Positions 24,772-33,696 are shown, counted from the stretch's first letter. The stretch is 64,000 nt of DNA from Paraburkholderia atlantica (GCF_009362785.1 NZ_WHNQ01000004.1:248001-312000), one strand, 5' to 3'. A program made the numbers and translations. Notes: a model not told the origin generated them from the sequence alone.

Positions 24772-25607
24772 ATACGGCCGATCTGATCACGTCGCCGGCG
24801 CACGCGAGCGAAGCGGCCGCCGCGCAGGCGGCGCGAGCAAAAGATCGTGCCGGCAAGCGCAGTTGGTGGTCGTTGCTCGGCTGGATCGCGGTGCTTGCGG
24901 TGCTCGGCGGCGCGTGGCACGGCGCCGACATGCGTCCGCTGGATCTGCTCAGCGACTCCGCCAACATGGGTCAGTTCGCGGCGGACTTCTTCCCGCCCGA
25001 CTTCACCGAGTGGCGCACCTACGTGCACGAGATGTACGTGACGCTGGCGGTCGCGATCTGGGGCACCGTGCTATCGCTCGTCTGCGCGGTGCCTTTTGGC
25101 CTGATGTCCGCGCACAATCTCGCGCCAAAGTGGGTCGTGCAACCGGTGCGCCGCCTGATGGATGCGTGCCGCGCGATCAATGAGATGGTTTTCGCGATGC
25201 TGTTCATCGTCGCGGTCGGCCTCGGGCCGTTCGCCGGCGTGCTCGCGCTGTGGGTACATACGACCGGCGTGCTCGCCAAGCTGTTCGCCGAAGCGGTCGA
25301 GGCAATCGATCCGCGCCCGGCCGAAGGCGTGCGCGCAACCGGCGCGACGCGTCTCGACGAAATCGTCTATGCGGTGCTGCCGCAAGTGCTGCCGCTGTGG
25401 ATCTCGTACGCGCTGTATCGCTTCGAGTCGAACGTGCGCTCGGCGATGGTGGTCGGCATGGTCGGCGCGGGCGGCATCGGCGTCGTGTTGTACGAGGGGA
25501 TCCGCTCGTTCAACTATGCGCAGACGGCCGCCGTGATGATCATGGTGATCCTCGTCGTGACGGTGATCGATCTCGGCTCGGCGTGGTTGCGTGAGCGGGT
25601 GATCTGA
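24768..25607 (+). CDS. phnE: Phosphonate ABC transporter permease
   Basis: A 279-residue inner-membrane permease, partner of PhnC and PhnD. After a charged N-terminal stretch come a first membrane helix (about 29-47) and the BPD-type core, with helices around [38 protein letters not shown], and the C-terminal [20 protein letters not shown]. The coupling loop [21 protein letters not shown] (about 186-205) is the EAA motif that contacts the ATPase. It overlaps phnD by four bases and is followed within 55 bp by a strong terminator that closes the operon. Confidence 0.93.
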   Translation: MNTADLITSPAHASEAAAAQAARAKDRAGKRSWWSLLGWIAVLAVLGGAWHGADMRPLDLLSDSANMGQFAADFFPPDFTEWRTYVHEMYVTLAVAIWGTVLSLVCAVPFGLMSAHNLAPKWVVQPVRRLMDACRAINEMVFAMLFIVAVGLGPFAGVLALWVHTTGVLAKLFAEAVEAIDPRPAEGVRATGATRLDEIVYAVLPQVLPLWISYALYRFESNVRSAMVVGMVGAGGIGVVLYEGIRSFNYAQTAAVMIMVILVVTVIDLGSAWLRERVI

Positions 25608-25660
25608 GGACGGCGCGCGTCGCGCGCGGGACACGGACCAGTCAATTCGAAGCGAACAGG

Positions 25661-25700
25661 AACGGGCGAGGCGCACTGCGGCTTCGCCCGTTTCTTTTTT
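25661..25700 (+). terminator. Rho-independent terminator of phnCDE
   Basis: AACGGGCGAG pairs with TTCGCCCGTT around a short GC-rich loop and is followed by TCTTTTTT. Confidence 0.88.
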
Positions 25701-25869
25701 GCCGCGTCACCCGAGCTTTCCGCTGCACACCGCAAAACGCCGCTTCCATCTACACAAAGGCCCTTCGCATTAGTCATCAACTCCGCCATTCCAGCGTTCT
25801 GCTGGAATAATCACGGGCTCGCGACCGCCCTGCGGTCTTTCCTTGCCTCTTCGTCCGATCCCGCTGTCG

Positions 25870-26706
25870 ATGGAACCCTTTGTCGTCCTGCTGGTGCTGT
25901 TCTCCGCACTGCTTCACGCAACCTGGAACGCGTTCTTGCATGTCTCCGAAGATCGCGTCTGGCTGCTCGGCATGATGGCGATGCCGTATATCGCGGTCAG
26001 CGCGATCGGCGTGCTTGTGCTGCCGCTGCCGGCGCCGGCCGCGTGGCCATATATCGTTGCGTCGGTGGTGCTCGAATGGGGCTATCTGCTCGCGCTGATC
26101 CGCGCGTACAAGAGTGGCGATTTCGGCCAGATCTATCCGATCGCGCGCGGTCTTTCGCCGATGCTGGTGTTCGTCGGCGCGCTCGTGTTCGCGGGCGAAG
26201 TGCTGAAGCCGCTCGCCGCGCTCGGCGTCGCGCTGGTGTCGTGCGGCATCGTCTCGCTCGCGTTCCGGCGCGGCATGCGTTTTTCCGGCGAGAGCGTGCC
26301 GTTCGCGCTGCTGACGGGTCTATTCATCGCGACGTACTCGGTCGTCGACGGCGTCGGCGCGCGCGTCGCGGGCAATGGCCTCAGCTACATCATGTGGGTC
26401 TATCTGATCTGGAACATCCCGCAGTTCCTGCTTGCGTGGCATTGGCGCGGCGGCGCGAATGGGCTGTTCATCGGCCGCGCGCTGGTGGCGAAAGGCATCG
26501 CGTCGGGCGTGATCGCGCTCGGCGCGTATTGCCTGATCATCGAGGCGTACCGCTATCTGCCGATCGCGATGGTTTCCGCGTTGCGCGAGTTGAGTTCGAT
26601 CTTCGCCGTGTTGATCGGCTGCATCTTCCTGCGCGAGAAGCTCACCACGCGACGCATCGTGGCATGTGTGCTCGTGACGCTCGGAGCGGTGTTGATACGG
26701 ATTTGA
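25870..26706 (+). CDS. DMT/EamA-family permease, possibly phosphonate-associated
   Basis: A 278-residue protein with about ten membrane helices and two EamA-like halves; the second half begins near VPFALLTGLFIATYSVVDG and ends VACVLVTLGAVLIRI. Such proteins move metabolites or amino acids. A subfamily of this superfamily is known next to phosphonate uptake/catabolism operons (the phosphonate-associated DUF6-type membrane protein), and its place right after phnCDE fits. However, the terminator between them means separate transcription. I take the ATG at 25870 as start; a TTG 27 bases upstream is possible. No clear ribosome site is visible. Confidence 0.8.
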   Translation: MEPFVVLLVLFSALLHATWNAFLHVSEDRVWLLGMMAMPYIAVSAIGVLVLPLPAPAAWPYIVASVVLEWGYLLALIRAYKSGDFGQIYPIARGLSPMLVFVGALVFAGEVLKPLAALGVALVSCGIVSLAFRRGMRFSGESVPFALLTGLFIATYSVVDGVGARVAGNGLSYIMWVYLIWNIPQFLLAWHWRGGANGLFIGRALVAKGIASGVIALGAYCLIIEAYRYLPIAMVSALRELSSIFAVLIGCIFLREKLTTRRIVACVLVTLGAVLIRI

Positions 26707-26867
26707 TGGGAAGTCGGGGCGCGGCCATCTCGGAACGCAGTTAAGTGCCATCAGTTACGCTTCGTTCTTCAAAAGTCCGCGGCTACGACGGAAATCTGGC
26801 TGGTCGGTGCGATCGCCGAAGTCATGCTGAGCGGCGGACCCGAGTTCGCGCATTTCACGAAGTGTAG

Positions 26868-27179
26868 TCAACGCGTGTAGTTCACCACCGGCACGGAATA
26901 CGAGGTCGGCGCGAATTCAGTCCGGCCGCTGCGCTGCGACGAACCATTCGACGGCGCACCGTACCCGCTATTCTGCGCAGCCTGCTTTTGCGCCGCGACC
27001 TTTGCTTCGACCGGCTGGATATGGGCCCGATAGTCGATCACGTTCGCGTTCGACGAATCGTGCACCTGTGCGCGCGGGAGCGGCTGATCGGCCTGATTCG
27101 ACTGCGCAAACGCTGCGAACGGCGCAGCAATCAGAGCGGCGATAACCCCTGCTTCAATCAACGACTTGATGGACTTCAT
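26868..27179 (-). CDS. DUF4148 small exported protein
   Basis: A 103-residue protein with a Sec signal peptide (MKSIKSLIEAGVIAALIAAP ... FAQ, cleavage near residue 26), then a polar, disordered Gln/Ser/Gly-rich mature part. The layout (MKS-start, AFAQSN, RAQV near residue 37, Val/Gln-rich middle) is that of DUF4148, a family abundant in Burkholderia and of unknown function in the periplasm. The ATG at 27179 is preceded by TGGAGG nine bases upstream. Stand-alone gene. Confidence 0.72.
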   Translation of the reverse strand: MKSIKSLIEAGVIAALIAAPFAAFAQSNQADQPLPRAQVHDSSNANVIDYRAHIQPVEAKVAAQKQAAQNSGYGAPSNGSSQRSGRTEFAPTSYSVPVVNYTR

Positions 27180-27232
27180 GATTTCCAACCTCCAGAGATG
27201 GCTTCATGCGGTTGCCGCGGAGCCTCGTGCGA

Positions 27233-27260
27233 CTATCGGCTATCGGCTGTCGACTATCGG
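27233..27260. repeat. Four tandem heptamers (CTATCGG type)
   Basis: CTATCGG, CTATCGG, CTGTCGA, CTATCGG in direct succession, about 55-80 bp upstream of the DUF4148 start. A short imperfect tandem repeat in a non-coding stretch; possible regulator site or slippage product. Confidence 0.6.
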
Positions 27261-27447
27261 CAACAGCGAAGTCAGTTTAGGAGCCGGTCAGGCCGCGTAG
27301 TAAGCCCTGAACCATGAATTCACTGTTGCCATAGCGGCCACAATTCGAGGTCACCTGGGTCCGGCGCGGCGTCATCGCGATGAACTACACTGATAACGCC
27401 AAACGACGCGCCGCCGCCATCGCATCCGATCGAGGAGATTGACGCTC

Positions 27448-27984
27448 ATGTCGCATCCCGTTGCCCTGCCGTCTTACCGTGACAGCGTGCGCGCCGAATG
27501 GGTCGATTACAACGGCCACATGCGCGACGCGTTTTACCTGCTGATTTTCAGTCTCGCGACCGACGTGTTGATCGATCTGATCGGCCTGCCCGATGCGGTG
27601 CGCAAAGAGCGGCATCGATCGATCTACACGCTCGAAGCGCATCTCAACTATCTGCATGAAATCAAACAAGGCACGCCGGTGCGCGTCGACATGCGCGTGC
27701 TCGGCTACGACGCGAAACGTATGCACGTCTACTTCGAAATGTTTGCGCTGGACGCGACGCAAAACCAACGCAGCGGCCCCGTCGCCGCGGGCGAGCAGAT
27801 GCTGCTGCACGTCGATACCAGCGGACCGCGTGGCGTCGCTTTCGATCCGGACGTCAAGGCGCGCGTACATGAACTCGCGCAGGCTCATGCCGCATTGCCG
27901 CCGGCGCGTTTCGCGGGACGTGTGATCGCATTGCCCTGCGCAACGCAACGGAAAACACTACCCGAACGGAGTGACCATGCTTGA
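27448..27984 (+). CDS. Hotdog-fold acyl-CoA thioesterase (CdhB-like)
   Basis: A 178-residue cytoplasmic hotdog thioesterase of the 4-hydroxybenzoyl-CoA thioesterase type. The active-site segment EWVDYNGHMRDAFY (residues about 16-29) carries the catalytic Asp, and HLNYLHEIKQG leads into the central sheet. The N-terminal pattern resembles the betainyl-CoA thioesterase CdhB of carnitine degradation, but no carnitine genes are adjacent, so the acyl group is uncertain. The ATG at 27448 follows GAGGAG. It overlaps the next gene by eight bases, so both products probably serve one pathway. Confidence 0.8.
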   Translation: MSHPVALPSYRDSVRAEWVDYNGHMRDAFYLLIFSLATDVLIDLIGLPDAVRKERHRSIYTLEAHLNYLHEIKQGTPVRVDMRVLGYDAKRMHVYFEMFALDATQNQRSGPVAAGEQMLLHVDTSGPRGVAFDPDVKARVHELAQAHAALPPARFAGRVIALPCATQRKTLPERSDHA

Positions 27985-28969
27985 GCCGGAAATCGCCGCG
28001 TTTATCGAACGAGCGAGTGCGCTCTATCCGTCGCATCACGCGGCGATGACGCCGCGCGAGCAGCGTGATCTGTATGACCGCTACGCCGCGACCTTAACGC
28101 CGCCACTGCCCAGCGAACTCACCACACAGGACGCGAACTTTCGCACCGACGCGGGGCAGGCGATCCCGCTACGACTCTACCGGCATCGAGCGAAAGCAAG
28201 CGAACACGGCACGATCCGTGGCACGGTGCTGTATTTTCATGGCGGGGGTTTCGTGCTCGGCTCGCTTAACAGTCATCAGATGGTGACCGCGCGCCTCGCC
28301 GCCGACACCGGCCTCGACGTGATCGCGGTCGACTACCGGCTCGCGCCCGAGCATCGCGCGCCGGCCGCGCACGACGACTGCCTCGCAATCACGCTTGCCG
28401 CGTTGAACAACCGCCTGCCGTTCGATCTGCCCGACCACGCCGGATTGCAACTCGCCGGCGATAGCGCCGGCGGCACGCTCGCGGCAAGCGTCGCGCTGCG
28501 CTTGCGCGACGACGGCGTCAGCGGCGTGCGCGGCGTCGCGCTGGTTTATCCGATGCTCGGCACCGAGCCGCAACTACCCGCGCGCGACACCGAGGCCAAC
28601 GCGCCGATGCTGACGCTCGCGGACGTGCATAAGTTTCGCAACGCGTACTGGGGCACAGTTGGGGGAAACAGCGGAGAACGAGACGAAGAATACGGCGACC
28701 CCACGCCCGGCCCCGCATGGACGATCCCGCTCGCCGCAACCCGCTTCGACGGACTTCCGCCGACGCTTGCCATCGGCGCCGAGCACGACCCGCTACGCGA
28801 CGACGCGCGCGTGTTCGTCGAGCGGATTCGCGAGGCTGGTGGGGATGCCCGACTGCTGATCGGCACGGGGCTCGTGCATGGATGTTGGCGAGCGCTTGAA
28901 ACGAGCCCCGGCGTGCAGGCGATGCACAGGGCTGTATGCGATTTTCTCGGCGAACAGGCACGCGATTAG
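27977..28969 (+). CDS. Alpha/beta hydrolase of the hormone-sensitive lipase family
   Basis: A 330-residue esterase. The oxyanion-hole HGGG is at residues 88-91 (LYFHGGGFVLGS), the nucleophile Ser163 lies in LAGDSAGGT, the acid is in IGAEHDPLRDD and the His in TGLVHG. These are the hallmarks of the HSL (family IV) esterases acting on short acyl esters. The ATG at 27977 has CGGAG five bases upstream; a GTG six bases earlier is the alternative. It is co-transcribed with the thioesterase. The substrate cannot be told. Confidence 0.88.
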   Translation: MLEPEIAAFIERASALYPSHHAAMTPREQRDLYDRYAATLTPPLPSELTTQDANFRTDAGQAIPLRLYRHRAKASEHGTIRGTVLYFHGGGFVLGSLNSHQMVTARLAADTGLDVIAVDYRLAPEHRAPAAHDDCLAITLAALNNRLPFDLPDHAGLQLAGDSAGGTLAASVALRLRDDGVSGVRGVALVYPMLGTEPQLPARDTEANAPMLTLADVHKFRNAYWGTVGGNSGERDEEYGDPTPGPAWTIPLAATRFDGLPPTLAIGAEHDPLRDDARVFVERIREAGGDARLLIGTGLVHGCWRALETSPGVQAMHRAVCDFLGEQARD

Positions 28970-29009
28970 CGCGGCGACACGACCGCCGCGCCCGTCGCGC
29001 TGCTGCGAC

Positions 29010-29972
29010 TCAGCGATTGCGGTCAGCGCGCCACTTCGCGAACGTGACGAGATCGAGGCCGACTTCGCCCGGCTCGATGCGGGTCCAGCCGAAGAACGCG
29101 TCGTCCCAGCCGGGAATGCTTTCGGGCTTCAGCGACCGGAACTTCATGCCGGAACGATACGCGAGGTCCGGCCAGAACAGCGGCATCACCTCGCGCGTGG
29201 CGAGCTGGCGCAGCAGGTCGGACGGACCACCCTCGTCGGCGACGATTTCGCCCTGCGAGATCCAGTCGTTCTCGGCCCACGCGACGAACACGCTCGGGTT
29301 GCCGGCGGCGTCGAACATCAGGATCACGTTCTGCTCGGGCCGCCAGTAATACTCGACGATGCCCTGCGCGGCCACCACTTCGTCGATCACCTTGCGCGTG
29401 CGCGGATCGCAGTAGGTCATGCCGTTTTCGCCGAGCGCGAGCCAGCCCGACTCCCCGCAATGGCGGCTCTTCGCGTCTTTCAGGAAATGGGTGAGACGAT
29501 TGGCCGAATCCGCGTCGGTCTTGCGCAGGTACAGGTCGACGATGCCGGCGTTGAACGCTTTCACCGCGACAGTTTCATCGGCGACGCCGGTGAGCAACAC
29601 CTTCGCGCAACGCAGATGCGAGATCGACGACAGAAATTCGACGCCGCCGATGCCCGGCATGTCGTAGTCGACGACGACCGCCGCCACTTCCTCGAAGCGC
29701 GACGGCCGCGCGACGATGTCGCGTTCCGCCGAGGTCTCGACGAAGCGCTCGACGCCCGGCTCGCTCAGACACGCCGACGCCGCCGCGAATTCAAGCGAAT
29801 TCTCGCGCGCGTGCTGGCGGATATAGTTGAGGGCCGCTTGCGGCCGCGTGAAAAACAGGTTCGTGTAAGTGCCCGGAAAAAACCGGCGAAGCGCGTCGAG
29901 GTAGCTGTCGTTGTCGTCGACGAAAACCACCGTGGACGGATAAAAAACGGGAGGTCGAATAAAGTTGTTCAT
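29010..29972 (-). CDS. Response regulator with an unassigned C-terminal domain
   Basis: A 320-residue protein. The receiver domain has the acidic pair in FVDDND, the phospho-acceptor Asp in VVVDYDMPGIGG, the Thr in VLLTG and the Lys in YLRKTD. Between helix 2 and strand 3 there is an extra segment of roughly 30 residues (LEFAAASACLSEPGVER...). The remaining 150 or so residues are not a DNA-binding domain I recognise; they contain many aromatic residues (YYWRPEQNVILMFDAAG, FFGWTRIEPGEVG). The layout is reminiscent of LqsR/PhcR-type regulators linked to alpha-hydroxyketone quorum sensing, but I cannot confirm this. No kinase gene is adjacent. Start at the ATG 29972. Confidence 0.75.
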   Translation of the reverse strand: MNNFIRPPVFYPSTVVFVDDNDSYLDALRRFFPGTYTNLFFTRPQAALNYIRQHARENSLEFAAASACLSEPGVERFVETSAERDIVARPSRFEEVAAVVVDYDMPGIGGVEFLSSISHLRCAKVLLTGVADETVAVKAFNAGIVDLYLRKTDADSANRLTHFLKDAKSRHCGESGWLALGENGMTYCDPRTRKVIDEVVAAQGIVEYYWRPEQNVILMFDAAGNPSVFVAWAENDWISQGEIVADEGGPSDLLRQLATREVMPLFWPDLAYRSGMKFRSLKPESIPGWDDAFFGWTRIEPGEVGLDLVTFAKWRADRNR

Positions 29973-30572
29973 ATCTTCACGTGTTTCCCACGCCGCCGCG
30001 AACACTCAGACCAACCGGTCGGTCGGTTGATCTGGCGTTTCGCAAAGCGACTGCCCAAGGTATGCCGGGCGATGTCGCGCCCGCGGGTCCGCATGATCAA
30101 TGGGTTCTTGTCGCTACTTCCGGTCACCGCCTGCCGTCGCCGTCATGGACGCTGTTCGCGCGTCTCGGATGGCGCAGTTTGGCGGGCCTGCCGGCATGTG
30201 CATTGCGAGCCAGTCGCTGCAAGTCACATTTACACGCCGGATAATCGAACTGTGGCTGCCGGTCGTCTGCAATGGTTCGTATAGTACAGGCTCCAGGCAT
30301 TGGCGGCACAACTTAAATCGCTTTCCTGCAGGCGCCTATCGCGCAAATGCGGCGCGGCTGATCGATCGAAAAAAACCGCGGCTCACGGAAAAAATGCCCG
30401 CTTCAAGCGGGCCGACAAGGGCCTCTAACGGCAGGCATGCGCCGTTGTGGCGCCAGGTTCGATCAGACATCTACCATCGTGATGCGCCGCAATATGCCGA
30501 CGAGAAGCGTCGATGGCGAAATGGTCGTTTATCATCAGTCAATCGCAGTTGTTTAATGGTTGTTGCTTAGAT
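29973..30572. other. 600-bp non-coding region with dyad and orphan terminator
   Basis: No supported gene. Around 30011-30030 there is a dyad CAACCG...CGGTTG enclosing three CGGT repeats, 40-60 bp upstream of the response regulator start, which looks operator-like. A leftward-reading terminator lies at 30389-30412. An ATG at 30513 extends the following plus-strand gene but has weaker membrane-protein logic than 30573. Confidence 0.45.
30389..30412 (-). terminator. Rho-independent terminator reading leftwards, no gene upstream
   Basis: On the minus strand GCCCGC-TTGAA-GCGGGC is followed by A and six T. The only upstream minus-strand sequence is about 150 bp of gap before the opposite-strand gene, so the terminated transcript would be a short RNA. 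Confidence 0.65.
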
Positions 30573-31400
30573 ATGACGAATACCGGGAAGATGATGATAG
30601 TCGGGCTGCTCGTGGTCGACGCGGGCGTCGCCGGTTATCTGCTATACCCCAGGGACGATCAGGCGCCGGCCGTGACCGGCGCGGTGACTCGCAGTGTCAG
30701 CGGCGCGGTGGAATCGCAACCGCAGACCGACACGCGCGCCATTGGCGGCAGTGTGAGGCCGGCGCAACCGGTGAGCCCGCCCGCACCGCGCGCGGACATC
30801 GCGAACAACGTCGCGATCGCGCCGCAGTCGGCGGCCTCGCAGCCGGAGTCGGCTGCTCCGGCACCGGCTCCGGCACCGGCACCGGCGCCAACTCAGGCGC
30901 AAGCTCTGGCACCCGCTCCCGCCCAGTCCCTGCCCGCAACGGCGGCCACCCCCGCGCCGAGCGTCATGCCCGATGCGGGCCAGACCGCCAGCGGCCGCAT
31001 CGATAACGCAGCGCCGGCCGCGGTCGCGCGCGATCGCTCGAAACTGCAGTCGTACGCCCAGCAAAGAGCACAATCGAGGCCGCAGTACGGGCCCCGCATC
31101 GACCAGACGACCCAAGGCCGCCGGCGCGACGACACGCACCCGAACGGCGCCAACCCCGTCGCCGCGATGCTGACGGACCAACTGGTCAAGGAATCTTCCA
31201 AACCTGACCCGTCGCTGCCGATGCCGTCCGGCGTCACCGTGCCGATGCCGTCTGATAATGGCCCAGGACCTGGCCCCAGTGTCGGCCGCGGCAGCACGAA
31301 TCCGGTTGCGTCGGCGATGACCGATAAGCTCGTGCGCGAATCGTCGAAAGTGGGACCGACGCAGCCCCCGGCTGAGCCGCCGATCCTCACCAAACCCTGA
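30573..31400 (+). CDS. Membrane-anchored Pro/Ala-rich hypothetical protein
   Basis: A 275-residue protein with a single N-terminal membrane helix (MMIVGLLVVDAGVAGYLLYP) acting as anchor. The rest is a disordered periplasmic-type tail rich in Pro, Ala, Gln and Ser, including an APAPAPAPAP run. Near the C-terminus a motif occurs twice: NPVAAMLTDQLVKESSK and NPVASAMTDKLVRESSK, about 45 residues apart, suggesting a short functional element repeated in an otherwise flexible chain. I do not recognise a family. An in-frame ATG at 30513 would add 20 residues. It converges with the HAD gene. Confidence 0.6.
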   Translation: MTNTGKMMIVGLLVVDAGVAGYLLYPRDDQAPAVTGAVTRSVSGAVESQPQTDTRAIGGSVRPAQPVSPPAPRADIANNVAIAPQSAASQPESAAPAPAPAPAPAPTQAQALAPAPAQSLPATAATPAPSVMPDAGQTASGRIDNAAPAAVARDRSKLQSYAQQRAQSRPQYGPRIDQTTQGRRRDDTHPNGANPVAAMLTDQLVKESSKPDPSLPMPSGVTVPMPSDNGPGPGPSVGRGSTNPVASAMTDKLVRESSKVGPTQPPAEPPILTKP

Positions 31401-31412
31401 GCGACGCCGGGC

Positions 31413-32087
31413 TCACGGCCGCGACGCCACCTCGTCGAGATGCGCGAGCAGATCGGCCGGATCGTCGTAGACGCGCAACGCCCCCGCGCGCTCCAGTTCC
31501 TCGGTGCCGTAGCCACCCGATAGCAGGCCGACGCCGAGCGAGCGGCAGCGACGCGCGGCGAGCATGTCCCAGATGCTGTCGCCAACCACGACCGTGTGCT
31601 CGATCGGCACGCCGAGCCGTTCGGCCGCGGCGAGGAACAGGTCGGGATCGGGCTTCGCGTATTTGACGTCGTCGCGCGTGACGACGACCGCCTTGGCCGG
31701 ATCGACGCCGAGCGCCGCCAGATTCAGGGACGCGGTTTCCATCCGCCCGCTCGTCGCGACGGCCCACGGCGTGCCGGCTTGCGTCAGCGCGGCGAGCAGT
31801 TCGCGCGCGCCCGGCAGCGGGCAGACCTGCGCGCGCATCCGCTGATAGGCGGCCGCATGCGCGTGCCGCAGCCGTTCGGCGCGTTCGACGCTGATCTCGC
31901 CGTGAGTCTCACGCAGCAACTGGTTCGTGAACAGCCCGCCGCTCATGCCGATCTTGCGATGGATACGCCAGACGGACAGCGGGATACCCTCGCTGTCGAG
32001 CGCCTCTTTCCACGCCAGCACGTGCTGATAGACGCTGTCGACGAGCGTGCCGTCGAGGTCGAAAAGAAAGGATGTCTGGATACGCAT
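31413..32087 (-). CDS. HAD-superfamily phosphatase (phosphoglycolate phosphatase-like)
   Basis: A 224-residue haloacid-dehalogenase hydrolase with all four motifs: nucleophile pair in FLFDLDGTLVDS (Asp9, Asp11), the Ser/Thr motif in WAVATSGRM, the Lys in YAKPDPDLFL and the acidic motif in VVGDSIWDM. The helical cap between motifs I and II (about residues 18-85) places it in the Gph/beta-phosphoglucomutase-like subgroup that removes phosphate from small metabolites. Cytoplasmic, substrate not inferable. Stand-alone, convergent with the Pro/Ala-rich gene 12 bp away. Confidence 0.88.
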   Translation of the reverse strand: MRIQTSFLFDLDGTLVDSVYQHVLAWKEALDSEGIPLSVWRIHRKIGMSGGLFTNQLLRETHGEISVERAERLRHAHAAAYQRMRAQVCPLPGARELLAALTQAGTPWAVATSGRMETASLNLAALGVDPAKAVVVTRDDVKYAKPDPDLFLAAAERLGVPIEHTVVVGDSIWDMLAARRCRSLGVGLLSGGYGTEELERAGALRVYDDPADLLAHLDEVASRP

Positions 32088-32520
32088 GCGGGCCTCCTGT
32101 GATGATGGGTTCGGTCACTATGCCATGTGTCGATGAAACGGCCAGGGCGGGCCACCGCGTTTCAGCAGGTTCCGGCATCTAAAACATTTGCGCGAATTAC
32201 CACAGATTAGCGCGGTATTTGCGCCGATTTCGGCGTCTCCCCTCCCGGCGCACACCGGAACACGGTAAGCTTCGCCGCCTCGTTGTTTGCGCCGTCTACC
32301 GTTTTTCGAAAAATCCCCGCTTTATTTCCCCGCTGGACAACCAGAGTGCGATTTTGGCGCCCCGCGTCAGGCCCGAGCACGCCGCGTGCTCCCGGCCGGT
32401 TCACGAAATCACTTCTCAATAACGCGATATCGCAAGCGGAATACGCACGCTACGGCATCCGGCAAATCGCGCAACCAGCCCATTAATCCAAAAACACGTT
32501 AGTCAATCAAGGAACCCGCA
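32088..32520. promoter_or_regulatory. 433-bp non-coding region upstream of the porin
   Basis: No gene visible. The region is comparatively AT-rich and contains a 12-bp perfect palindrome TTTTTCGAAAAA at 32302-32313 and an AAGGA ribosome site shortly before the porin ATG. Porin promoters in this group are often long and multiply regulated, but no specific regulator site can be assigned. Confidence 0.45.
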
Positions 32521-33681
32521 ATGAAAAAGACCCTGCTCGCCGCCGCACTGTGCGGCGCCTTCACGATATCGGCGCACGCCCAAAGCAGCGTGTCGCTGTA
32601 CGGCCTGATGGACGCCGGCATCGTCTATACGAATAACCAGCTCGGCCACAGCAACTGGCAGCTCGCTAGCGGCACCACGCAGAACACGGTATTCGGCCTG
32701 AAGGGTTCGGAAGACCTCGGCGCGGGCTTGCACGCGGTTTTCAAGCTCGAGCAGGGCTTCATGATGAACAACGGCGCCCAGGCGTTCGCAGGCAGCGCGT
32801 TCGGCTCGCAGGCATGGGTCGGCCTGCAAAGCGATCCGTACGGCACGCTGACGCTCGGCCGCCAGTTCGACGCGATGAACGACGCCGTCGGCCCGCTGAC
32901 GGCTGGCTATAACACGTGGGGCGGCAGCCTCGCCGGCCATCCGTTCGAAAACGACAACCTCGCCGCGAACTCGGTCGTGATCAACAACTCGGTCAAGTAC
33001 GCGAGCCCGCTGTACCACGGTCTCACGTTCGAAACGATGTACTCGTTCAGCAACAAGGCCGGCGGCTTCGCAAACAACCGCTCCTACGGCTTCGGCCTTG
33101 CGTACGCGCGGGGCCCGCTGAACCTGGCGGCCGGCTACCTGCAGTTCAACAACGCAGGCAACGGCGCCGGCGCCGTGACCACCGCCGACACCAGCGCGAA
33201 CTTCATCGCCGAACGCCAGCGCGTGTGGTCGCTCGGCGGCAACTACACGTTCGGACCCGCGACCGTCGGCCTCGTCTGGAGCCACACGCAGATCGACAAC
33301 GTCGCGGGCGTGTTCTCGTTCGGCACCGGCAGCTACCTCGGCGCGGCCGGCGACGCCACCGGCACGCTCGGCGGCTCGCTGCGCCTCGACAACTACGAGG
33401 TCAATGCGAAGTACGCGCTGAGCCCGGCCTGGAGCGTATCGGGCGCGTACACGTTCACGCATGGCGCATATAACGGCTCGTCGCCGACATGGAACAGCGC
33501 GATGCTGCAGACCGACTATGCGCTCAGCAAGCGCACCGACTTCTACGTCGAGGGCGTGTACCAGAACGCGCACGGCGCGCCGGCCGATTCGGTGTTGTCG
33601 CACGCGATGATCAACACGCTGTCGCCGTCGTCGACGAATTCGCAGGTCGCGGTCACGGTAGGCATGCGCCACGCGTTCTGA
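32521..33681 (+). CDS. Gram-negative general porin (OmpC/Omp32 type)
   Basis: A 386-residue outer-membrane porin. The signal peptide ends at AHA (residue 20), and the mature protein begins QSSVSLYGLMDAGI, the standard opening of betaproteobacterial porins. Typical are VFGLKGSEDLGAGLHAVFKLEQGF, AWVGLQSDPYGTLTLGRQ (the L3-adjacent strand), alternating amphipathic strands, and the C-terminal Phe (VGMRHAF) recognised by the BAM machinery. It forms a trimeric 16-strand channel for small hydrophilic solutes. Stand-alone gene, convergent with the LysR regulator. Confidence 0.95.
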   Translation: MKKTLLAAALCGAFTISAHAQSSVSLYGLMDAGIVYTNNQLGHSNWQLASGTTQNTVFGLKGSEDLGAGLHAVFKLEQGFMMNNGAQAFAGSAFGSQAWVGLQSDPYGTLTLGRQFDAMNDAVGPLTAGYNTWGGSLAGHPFENDNLAANSVVINNSVKYASPLYHGLTFETMYSFSNKAGGFANNRSYGFGLAYARGPLNLAAGYLQFNNAGNGAGAVTTADTSANFIAERQRVWSLGGNYTFGPATVGLVWSHTQIDNVAGVFSFGTGSYLGAAGDATGTLGGSLRLDNYEVNAKYALSPAWSVSGAYTFTHGAYNGSSPTWNSAMLQTDYALSKRTDFYVEGVYQNAHGAPADSVLSHAMINTLSPSSTNSQVAVTVGMRHAF

Positions 33682-33696
33682 CGCTGGCGCGCCGCG

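Noticed and set aside
30420..30480. tRNA-like segment (GGTTCGATC-type T-loop resemblance) near the orphan terminator
   Set aside because: No acceptor stem, anticodon arm or CCA-side pairing can be drawn around it.
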